Positions 55,201-64,000 of a DNA stretch of 64,000 nt are shown one piece after another. The notes under the pieces are model-generated. The model was not told the DNA's origin. It worked only from the letters and a program-made list of their open reading frames with translations, and ran no database searches. The stretch is from Archivesica marissinica (lineage: Eukaryota > Mollusca > Bivalvia > Venerida > Vesicomyidae), in NCBI GenBank assembly GCA_014843695.1, contig CM026400.1, positions 46,564,221 to 46,628,220 on the forward strand, read 5' to 3'. Each line of letters opens with the position of its first letter. Position 1 is the stretch's first letter. The position numbers and the translations under genes were made by a program.

Positions 55201-58200
55201 ACTAGACGTATCTTACCCTCACACCCATACTAGACGTATCTTACCCTCACACCCATACTAGACGTATCCTACCCATACTAGACGTATCTTACCCATACTA
55301 GACGTATCTTACCCTCACACCCATACTAGACGTATCTTACCCTCACACCCATACTAGACGTATCTTACCCTCACACCCATACTAGACATATCTTACCCTC
55401 ACACCCATACTAGACGTATCTTACCCTCACTAGACGTATCTTACCCTCACACCCATACTAGACGTATCATACCCATACTAGACGTATCCTACCCATACTA
55501 GACGTATCTTACCCATACTAGACGTATCTTACCCATACTAGACAGATCTTACCCATACTAGACGTATACCCATACTAGACGTATCTTACCCATACTAGAC
55601 GGATCTTACCCATACTAGACGTATCTTACCCACACTAGACGTATCTTACCCATACTAGACGTATCTTACCCTAGACGTATACCCATACTAGACGTATCTT
55701 ACCCATACTAGACGTATCTTACCCATACTAGACGTATCTTACCCATACTAGACGGAGCTTACCCACACTAGACGTATCCTACCTATACTAGATGTATCTT
55801 ACCCATACTAGACGTATCTTATCCATACTAGACGTATCTTACCCATACTAGACGTATCTTACCCATACTAGACCTATCTTACCCATACTAGACGGAGCTT
55901 ACCCACACTAGACGTATCCTACCTATACTAGATGTATCTTACCCATACTAGACGTATCTTATCCATACTAGACGTATCTTGCCCATACTAGACGTATACC
56001 CATACTAGACGTATACCCATACTAGACGTATCTTACCCATACTAGACGTATACCCATACTAGACGTATCTTGCCCATACTAGACGTATACCCATACTAGA
56101 CGTATCTTACCCACACTAGACGTATCTTATCCATACTAGACGTATCTTACCCTAGACGTATACCCATACTAGACGTATCTTACCCATACTAGACGTATCT
56201 TACCCATACTAGACGTATCTTACCCATACTAGACGGAGCTTACCCACACTAGACGTATCCTACCTATACTAGACGTATCTTACCCATACTAGACGTATCT
56301 TATCCATACTAGACGTATCTTACCCATACTAGACGTATCTTACCCATACTAGACCTATCTTACCCATACTAGACGTATCTTACCCATACTAGACGTATCT
56401 TACCCATACTAGACAGATCTTACCCATACTAGACAGATCTTACCCAGACTAGACGTATCTTACCCATACTAGACGTATCTTACCCATACTAGACGGATCT
56501 TACCCATACTAGACGTATCTTACCCATACTAGACGTATCTTACCCACTCTAGACGTATCTTACCCATACTAGACGTATCTTACCCATACTGGACGTATCT
56601 TACCCATACTAGACGTATCTTACCCATACTAGACGTATCTTACCCATACTAGACGTATACCCACACTAGACGTTTACCCATACTAGACGTATCTTACCCA
56701 TACTGGACGTATCTTACCCATACTAGACGTATCTTACCCATACTAGACGTATCTTACCCATACTAGACGTATACCCACACTAGACGTTTACCCATACTAG
56801 ACGTATCTTGCCCATACTAGACTTATACCCATACTAGACGTATACCCATACTAGACGTATACCCATACTAGACGTATCTTACCCATACTAGACGTATCTT
56901 GCCCATACTAGACGTATACCCATACTAGACGTATCTTACCCATACTAGACGTATCTTACCCATACTAGATGTATCTTACCCATACTAGACGTATCTTGCC
57001 CATACTAGACGTATACCCATACTAGACGTATCTTACCCACACTAGACGTATCTTACCCATACTAGACGTATCTTACCCTAGACGTATACCCATACTAGAC
57101 GTATCTTACCCACACTAGACGTATCTTACCCATACTAGACGTATCTTACCCTAGACGTATACCCATACTAGACGTATCTTACCCATACTAGACGTATACC
57201 CATACTAGACGTATACCCATACTAGACGTATCTTACCCATACTAGACGTATCTTACCCATACTAGACGTATCTTGCCCATACTAGACGTATACCCATACT
57301 AGACGTATCTTACCCACACTAGACGTATCTTACCCATACTAGACGTATACCCATACTAGACGTATCTTACCCATACTAGACGTATCTTGCCCATACTAGA
57401 CGTATACCCATACTAGACATACCTTACCCATACTAGACGTATCTTGCCCATACTAGACGTATCTTACCCATACTAGACGTATACCCATACTAGACGTATC
57501 TTACTAATACTAGACGTATCTTACCCATACTAGACGTATCTTACCCATACTAGACGTATACCCACACTAGACGTATACCCATACTAGACGTATCTTACCC
57601 ATACTAGATGTATCTTGCCCATACTAGACGTATACCCATACTAGACGTATCTTACCCACACTAGACGTATCTTACCCATACTAGACGTATACCCATACTA
57701 GACGTATCTTACCCATACTAGACGTATCTTACCCATACTAGACGTATCTTACCCATACTAGACGTATCTTACCCATACTAGACGTATCTTACCCATACTA
57801 TACGTATCTTACCCATACTAGAAGTATCTTACCCTAGACGTATACCCATACTAGACGGAGCTTACCCACACTAGACGTATCCTACCTATACTAGACGTAT
57901 CTTACCCATACTAGACGTATCTTACCCATACTAGACGTATCTCACCCATACTGGACGTATCTTACCCATACTAGACGTATCTTACCCATACTAGACGTAT
58001 CTTACCCACTCTAGACGTATCTTACCCATACTAGACGTATCTTACCCATAATGGACGTATCTTACCCATACTAGACGTATCTTACCCATACTAGACGTAT
58101 CTTACCCATACTAGACGTATCTTACCCATACTAGACGTATCTTACCCATACTAGACGTATCTTACCCATACTAGACGTATCTTATCCATACTAGACGTAT

Positions 58201-59020
58201 CTTACCCATACTAGACGTATCTTACCCATACTAGACGTATCTTACCTATACTAGACGTATCTTACCCATACTAGACCTATCTTACCCATACTGGACGTAT
58301 CTTACCCATACTAGACGTATCTTACCCACACTAGACGTATCTTACCCATACTAGACGGATCTTACCCACACTAGACGTATCTTACCCACACTAGACGTAT
58401 CTTACCCATACTAGACGTATCTTACCATCACACCCATACTAGACGTATCTTACCCATACTAGACGTATCTTACCCATACTAGACATATACCCATACTAGA
58501 CGTATCTTACCCATACTAGACGGATCTTACCCATACTAGACGTATCCTACCCATACTAGACGTATCTTACCCTCACACCCATACTAGACGTATCTTACCC
58601 TCACACCCATACTAGACGTATCTTACCCTCACACCCATACTAGACGTATCCTACCCATACTAGACGTATCTTACCCATACTAGACGTATCTTACCCTCAC
58701 ACCCATACTAGACGTATCTTACCCTCACACCCATACTAGACGTATCTTACCCTCACACCCATACTAGACATATCTTACCCTCACACCCATACTAGACGTA
58801 TCTTACCCTCACTAGACGTATCTTACCCTCACACCCATACTAGACGTATCATACCCATACTAGACGTATCCTACCCATACTAGACGTATCTTACCCATAC
58901 TAGACGTATCTTACCCATACTAGACAGATCTTACCCATACTAGACGTATACCCATACTAGACGTATCTTACCCATACTAGACGGATCTTACCCATACTAG
59001 ACGTATCTTACCCATACTAG
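52240..59020. repeat. About 3.3-kb higher-order duplication in the satellite (two copies)
   Basis: 52.24-55.62 kb and 55.62-59.02 kb match in variant order. The first 1.3 kb is at offset 3,260 with no visible indel; after about 53660/56910 the offset changes and reaches 3,382 by 55.04/58.42 kb, so small unit gains separate the copies. Confidence 0.75.
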
Positions 59021-59277
59021 ACGTATCTTACCCTCACACCCATACTAGACGTATCTTACCCATACTAGACGTATCTTACCCTCACACCCATACTAGACGT
59101 ATCTTACCCTCACACCCATACTAGACGTATCCTACCCATACTAGACGTATCTTACCCACACTAGACGTATCTTACCCTCACACCCATACTAGACGGATCT
59201 TACCCTCACACCCATACTAGACGTATCTTACCCTCACACCCATACTAGACGTATCTTACCCTCACACCCATACTAGA

Positions 59278-59760
59278 TAGAGCTTACGCTTTGGAGTGCA
59301 AACACTGTTACCATGGATATAATTAATCTTGAAAATAAGCTCTAGATAGTTACCTGTAGCATAGCTACGTAAATTATTGACACACACTGTCCATTCCTAG
59401 CTTATGTTCGAGATCACGCTCAATATAAAATAATATTTTGTTATAGAGATTCATAAATTAGCCATAATAAACAGTAAACAAGGGAAGTAAGTAGACCTAA
59501 ACTGTGTTGCTATTCTAATTTACAGTTCATGATTAAAACATTTACCTACCATTATTTCAAATTTAAATTAATAGTTTTAGAAAATAGTACAACACTGTCA
59601 TATCGCAATTGCATTAAGTACCTTGCTATAGGATACTACCTCTATACGCCATAATAGGCATAGCTTTCGGTTCTAATCCCTTTTCATTCATGTATCTAAC
59701 GTTGTGTAAAACTGTATTTGTATAATGCTGTATGGTTTGAAATAAACTATATTTATATGT
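59278..59760. other. AT-rich spacer right of the satellite
   Basis: No recognisable gene. The boundary with the satellite is abrupt (tactagatagagcttacgctt). Confidence 0.45.
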
Positions 59761-59855
59761 TTAAATTGTGTTGATATTTGAACAAAGCGAAGTGCGGGTC
59801 TTTCGTTCAAATCGATAATCGTCACATACACCGGCCAGGTTTACTGCGGCGTATT
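59718..59855. repeat. Duplicated 138-bp segment (with 60755-60890)
   Basis: tgtataatgctgtatggttt, gaaataaactatatttatat, gcgggtctttcgttcaaatc and cgataatcgtcacatacacc recur about 1,035 bp downstream with few differences. Confidence 0.85.
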
Positions 59856-59857
59856 TA

Positions 59858-60030
59858 TGTCCTGCTCGTTGTCTAGCATAGGATGTGATAGGCTCAGTGG
59901 AACTCTGATGGGAGAATGAAACAATAAAACCTGAATGGTTGGTATGTCCTGCTCGTACTCTAGCATAGGATGTGATAGGCTCAGTGGAACTCTGATGGGA
60001 GAATGAAACAATAAAACCTGAATGGTTGGA
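59858..60030. repeat. 87-bp tandem duplication, 2 units
   Basis: tgtcctgctcg at 59858 and 59945, followed by tagcataggatgtgataggc and tcagtggaactctgatggga. It opens a repeated frame on the - strand that has no family resemblance. Confidence 0.85.
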
Positions 60031-60064
60031 AAAGGACAGTTTTATTAAAATGTCAGAAAACAAT

Positions 60065-61200
60065 AAATATTTACAACAATAGTTCTACAATGTAGTAAGT
60101 ACAGATTATACTAAAACTAACTACTGCTAATGATTTGCCCAAGGCTAATACAGATTGTTTCAGATAGCCATATCTGGGCAAACCGCCAAATATAAACCGC
60201 CCAGATCCACGAGTCTAACGCAACTATGATATATATGAAATGCTAGCGAACCTATAATTAAGGAGAGCAATAAACCAACGCTCCAACTATTGAAACCATA
60301 GTAGAACTATCCTACTACTTGACTAGCCTGGCCATGCGGTGAGACTGTACCTGTACTACCAGTACTGTATACATTGTACATGTAAGAAAAAACAAAACAC
60401 AAATATACATATTTACAGCATTCAGCGAATAGCTAGCTGCATGTACGGTGTACTAAACACCTTACAATACACTCCAAACAGGCGCGTGTATAGCATCCGC
60501 CGTTTGCATTTTTGTACAGATCGCCAGGTTATTCGCTGAATTAAACAGAGCTATAATTGAACTAAGAAGGTAATGTTTTATAACTCGGTAAAGAAAATGC
60601 TATGTACGCCGTAATCTATATTATACAGTAAACATGGCCCACAACAAACGACTCTAGATTACTCCTGGCTTGTTATGTCCCCATAGTTAAATAGAACTTG
60701 GGAAATAGACGGAAATGTTCCTGACGCAGTATCCTCCAGATCGTTTGTTGTTTGTATAATGCAGTATGGTTTGAAATAAACTATATTTATATGTTTAAAT
60801 TGTGTTGATATTTGAGAACAGCGAAATGCGGGTCTTTCGTTCAAATCGATAATCGTCACATACAACGGCCATGTTTACTGCGGCGTATATATACAGCTAT
60901 GACGAGGCCGAGGGTCGAGTTGACTAGGGAACGATTTAAATATCCTCATATACATGTATTATAAACTATATATATAATAGTAGGCTATGATAGCCTATGT
61001 TACTAGAGGTGTAGCTAACCAATCGGCGCCCTGTGGTGGGTATAATTATATATATAAACATGTTGGTACAACAGAAGAAAATATGTTTCGTACTTACGAA
61101 GCACTTCAAAATATCCAGTGTTAATAACCGGATGCACGTCATAAACTAGAACACGGAGTATACAAGTTGTAGGCTACACACGAGTATCTAATATATACGG
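60065..61200. other. Non-coding AT-rich stretch
   Basis: Only the second copy of the 138-bp duplication (60755-60890) was recognised. No exon or RNA. Confidence 0.45.
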
Positions 61201-61248
61201 TGTTCCGTTAGGGTCATCGCGGTATATAAAAATGTAACGCGATGGTAC

Positions 61249-61347
61249 GATGGCACGATGTCGATGGTACGATGTCGATGGTACGATGGCACGATGATAA
61301 TAACACATCGTACCATCGACATCGTGCTATCGACATCGTACCATCGT
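61249..61347. repeat. Large imperfect hairpin built from the cgatggtacgatg motif
   Basis: Left arm 61249-61289 (cgatggtacgatggcacgat, gtcgatggtacgatg) is mirrored by the right arm 61306-61347 (catcgtaccatcgacatcgt, gctatcgacatcgtaccatcg) around a short loop. The same motif is tandem at 63806-64000. Confidence 0.8.
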
Positions 61348-61349
61348 AC

Positions 61350-62395
61350 TGCTTTTTTAACCAATTATCCACAAGATCCCCTGGGTCTGTTTAGGGTCCC
61401 TGGCCCATGTTAGGCCGGACACGATCAGTCTATATCAAATACCTCTATTGCTCTCCCATGCTGTATCTACTCTCTAATCTCCCTGTGCAGAATCAAACAA
61501 CATTATATCAGAGCCAAAACCGCCTTAATCCATATAAACTGTCTGGTCATCATGTTTAATGTCAATGTATTGTGCAATTGCATCATGCAAGTTTATATTT
61601 AAAAGATCAACTGAACGATTTCGTAGCACGTACTAATGGCACTCAATAACCCTGCAAGTGTTATATATATAACTAATTATCCAACTCAGCACAATTAATA
61701 ATTCATCAATCGGTCTAAATCGACAATATACATGTATGTTGCTGCAGAAACATATCACTATGTTATTTTATGCATTCCATTTAAAAGATTGGAATTATTC
61801 CATAAGTTTTCATGAGCCTTATATTATATTATCTACCTAGCAAAAATATACTTCATATGACTTTTTATTATATATGTATTATATACCTATCCTAAATATG
61901 TATGATTTTCTCACTATTTTTCATGTCAATATATGACCGGATGAATTACCCTGTCATGCTTATAAAGTAAATCAGAGTGTCTCGATCTCTGTATCAGAAT
62001 ATTCTATCATCCTATATGTATATGCATGTATCCAGTGTTGTGTCTAGAGCGCGCCATTGTGGGAATGCCGCGATTTTATGATATCGATCGTCGATGTCCC
62101 TTTAAAATGTGCACATTTGTTTTTCTAAATTATTTAGTTTTTAAATTTTTATTTTGTTTTTGTTGTAGTCAATGTTTCACATGTTTTATTGTCACAACTG
62201 TTGTACATAATTTTAGGAGATTAATATGTATTACTATCGTAACATTTAAGCCTAAATGTACAGGGTCGGGTGTTTTTGAATCTGAAATGTTATTATTTTT
62301 AATTGAGGTATTTGTATATAAAAACTAAAGCAAATAAAAGGTGGGGATGGTGAGCTATAATGACCAATAATCTGTTGCTTTATTGTATAATTCTA
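61350..62395. other. Non-coding AT-rich stretch
   Basis: No exon recognised. An open frame at 62026-62328 is T-rich, low complexity and lacks family resemblance. Confidence 0.45.
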
Positions 62396-62397
62396 TA

Positions 62398-62602
62398 GAG
62401 CGGTGTCCGTGGTTCACTGATAGAGCGTCGGATTTGGAATCGAAGGGTCCCGAGTTCGATACTTGTTCATGGTACGTTTGTAGAGCCATTGAGCAAGGCA
62501 CCTCACACACATTACTCAGTACTAGCTAACCGCTTATGTCGGCTAAGCCTGCGCAGGAAAACATGTCTACGTCCCCGAAAGGAGTTTGACATAAATGGAA
62601 CA
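62398..62602 (+). mobile_element. tRNA-SINE with LINE-type 3' tail
   Basis: Head ggtgtccgtggttcactgat, agagcgtcggatttggaatc, B box gagttcgatac; body gagcaaggcacctcacacac; tail catgtctacgtccccgaaag, gagtttgacataaatggaac. The tail matches the Jockey/CR1-like LINE 3' end. Confidence 0.78.
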
Positions 62603-63071
62603 TATACATATGTAGAAATTTCCGAGTTAATTACCATCTCCAGATAGATTTGCAAAGTCACTCCTTAACCTTTCGAATCTATTCAATGAAAGAGATGTTT
62701 TTGGTTGATATCAGTTGATATCTCTCTCTGAATTGATGAGCATTTTAACTCAATTTTTGTCCCTTAAAATGTTTGAATATCCCCTTGAAAAAAATGGCAT
62801 AGGCAAAACACTGTACGGTATCAATTATAATATAATATGCCCCCTTCTGTGTCGACAAATTAACCATTTGTATGTAATGTTTACTTCATGATGTATACTT
62901 GAATTGAATAAATATGTTTAAATTAAACCCTATTTTGCAAATTTGCAATACCTTATACTATGATAGTTTATATTGTGTGGACCTGTATCATTTCACTGTT
63001 AGAAAATATACAAGTGTCAAGTGCACCATTTGTACCGGGGACACATCATACATATTTGAAATTGTTTCCAG

Positions 63072-63486
63072 GTAACCATACTCCTGTACTGGAAAGATAT
63101 AGGGAATTAAAGAAAAGGAAGGTTGTGAATGCAAAGCGGAACAAGGTTTCACATACAAAGTACACTAGGCGATTGTATGTTGGTTGGAAAAAGTTCGGTT
63201 CTGGAGGATATAGCGTGGTAACCGCCAGAAGGGGTGGTGGCCAGTAGATTATTGATGTTGACAAGGGCTTGACATATCAAGAGTTGCTTGGCAAAATATG
63301 CTCGCTCTACTTCCCTGCTGGTTACAGTGTGGCACAACAGGTTTCGTTAGACGAGTGCCAGATTTTTCTGGCCACCTACACAGGACAGGAGGTCCCACAA
63401 ATGGAGGAGTCTGGGGGGTTACGGTAGCCAAATATTTTGACGAACTTGCTAGTTACCCTGTGCGGTTGTATCTTCATACAAGACAT
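63072..63486 (+). pseudogene. Broken exon of an uncharacterised metazoan family
   Basis: Bounded by an acceptor (attgtttccag) and a donor (GTAAGT at 63487). It reads HTPVLERYRELKKRKVVNAK ... RLYVGWKKFGSGGYSVVTAR + RGGGQ, a TAG at 63245-63247, then IIDVDKGLTYQELLGKICSL + YFPAGYSVAQQVSLDECQIF, a one-base slip in a G run near 63415, then TVAKYFDELASYPVRLYLHT. Clear conservation of the type 'LYVGWxxF...GGG...LYFPxGxS...LRFYLxT' is known to me from an uncharacterised family in molluscs, cnidarians and fish. Two lesions make it a pseudogene unless they are assembly errors. Confidence 0.55.
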
Positions 63487-63599
63487 GTAAGTTGTATCTG
63501 ATTTATTCGTGGAGCATTATGGTAGTGGGATACAACTTTCCATTGTGAAAAATCCTCTCTTTAATTATTTTTAGCACATGCATGTATATATACATAACC

Positions 63600-63800
63600 C
63601 GACACATTACATTTCTGTTTGTTTTGTTTTTGGAGTTTAATGTCACACAAACAACTTGGGTCATGTGGCGGCTTCATGCTATTATTGGATGCCCCTCCGA
63701 TCATTATTTCAGTGGACCCAGGTAGAACCACCGATCTTCAGCACAGCTAGTTTCCTCACGTGAAATAATTCAACATCCGCAGTGGCATTTGAACCTGCAG
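63600..63800. other. Dispersed-repeat-like segment
   Basis: gagtttaatgtcacacaaac, catgtggcggcttcatgcta and gtggcatttgaacctgcagc resemble SINE-type dispersed repeats on the - strand, but no second copy is present in the window. Confidence 0.35.
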
Positions 63801-63805
63801 CGGTG

Positions 63806-64000
63806 CGATGGCACGATGTCGATGGTACGATGGCACGATGTCGATGGTACGATGGTACGATGTCGATGGTACGATGATACGATGTCGATGGTACGATGGT
63901 ACGATGTCGATGGTACGATGGTACGATGTCGATGGTGCGATGGTACGATGTCGATGGTACGATGGCACGATGTCGATGGTACGATGGCACGATGTCGATG
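63806..64000. repeat. 22-bp tandem repeat running off the window
   Basis: Unit gcacgatgtcgatggtacgatg with a 22-bp step from 63811, at least 8 units, alternating gcac and gtac or atac variants. The array is cut by the window end, so its true length is unknown. It shares its motif with the hairpin at 61249. Confidence 0.92.

Larger units (their letters stand above)
43590..59277. repeat. 20-bp satellite array, about 780 units, with higher-order structure
   Basis: Monomer ACGTATCTTACCCATACTAG, uninterrupted by any other sequence for 15.7 kb. Main variants: cacactag, catactgg, a 14-bp short form (acgtatacccatac), and the marker cctaccctcaaacccatact. Rare markers recur at exactly 1,256 bp: cgtattttac at 44421, 45677, 46933; gacgcatctt at 45431, 46687; cacaatagac at 45116, 46372. 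On the right, gacggagctt at 52491 and 52631 recurs at 55751 and 55891 (3,260 bp), and taccatcaca at 55041 recurs at 58423 (3,382 bp). There are no coding frames and no telomere motif. Confidence 0.97.

Noticed and set aside
43590..59277. CRISPR-like or telomeric array
   Set aside because: No spacers between repeats, a eukaryotic context, and the monomer (TTACCC inside a 20-mer) is not TTAGGG or its complement.
63709..63990. Ser/His/Arg-rich repetitive ORFs on the - strand
   Set aside because: Frames through the 22-bp tandem repeat.

Overview
This is a metazoan nuclear genome window. It has split genes with GT-AG introns, AATAAA signals, many tRNA-derived SINEs, non-LTR retrotransposons, MITEs, minisatellites and a very large satellite block. 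The repeat style and the lineage-type uncharacterised ORFs suggest a lophotrochozoan, most likely a bivalve or other mollusc. That placement is inference; no species can be named from sequence alone.

Layout. 1-12.1 kb is a tandemly duplicated block carrying a nested array of C/D-box snoRNA genes, all on the + strand. Four types occur in a repeating order. Two are SNORD58-like by guide, one is related to them, and one has a D' guide against the 28S segment assigned to human SNORD32A/51. 12.5-13.5 kb holds three tandem copies of a fourth guide class, SNORD46/U40-like. The terminal coding exon of ribosomal protein S8 (RPS8) follows at 13.67-13.78 kb on the same strand, so the whole array is best read as the last intron of RPS8, the host that carries SNORD46 in vertebrates. 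Also inside the block are a 1.1-kb TTAA-flanked piggyBac-like MITE, SINEs, minisatellites and one antisense ORF of a P2X7-tail-like family.

14-16 kb holds THAP and transposase-like remnants. 18.8-24.6 kb (- strand) is a five-exon mitochondrial fission factor (MFF) gene with MITE, SINE and minisatellite-filled introns. 27.5-35.5 kb (+ strand) is a five-exon REC114 gene (meiotic double-strand-break machinery), whose second intron contains an antisense 5'-truncated LINE. The MFF and REC114 start codons are divergent, about 2.9 kb apart. 36.8-40.5 kb is a decayed LINE with endonuclease, reverse transcriptase and RNase H domains. A 1.5-kb 34-bp satellite follows directly. 42.3-43.2 kb (- strand) is an intact short-chain dehydrogenase of the retinol-dehydrogenase type.

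43.6-59.3 kb is about 15.7 kb of one 20-bp satellite with visible higher-order structure (a 1,256-bp period on the left, a roughly 3.3-kb duplication on the right). 59.3-64 kb is AT-rich, with small duplications, a SINE, a broken exon of an uncharacterised family and a 22-bp array running off the end.

The genes do not form a pathway. The linked theme is RPS8 and its intronic snoRNAs, both products serving the ribosome: the host transcript would supply S8 and, by intron processing, 2'-O-methylation guides for 28S rRNA. rRNA targets quoted here are from memory of the human and yeast maps and were not searched.
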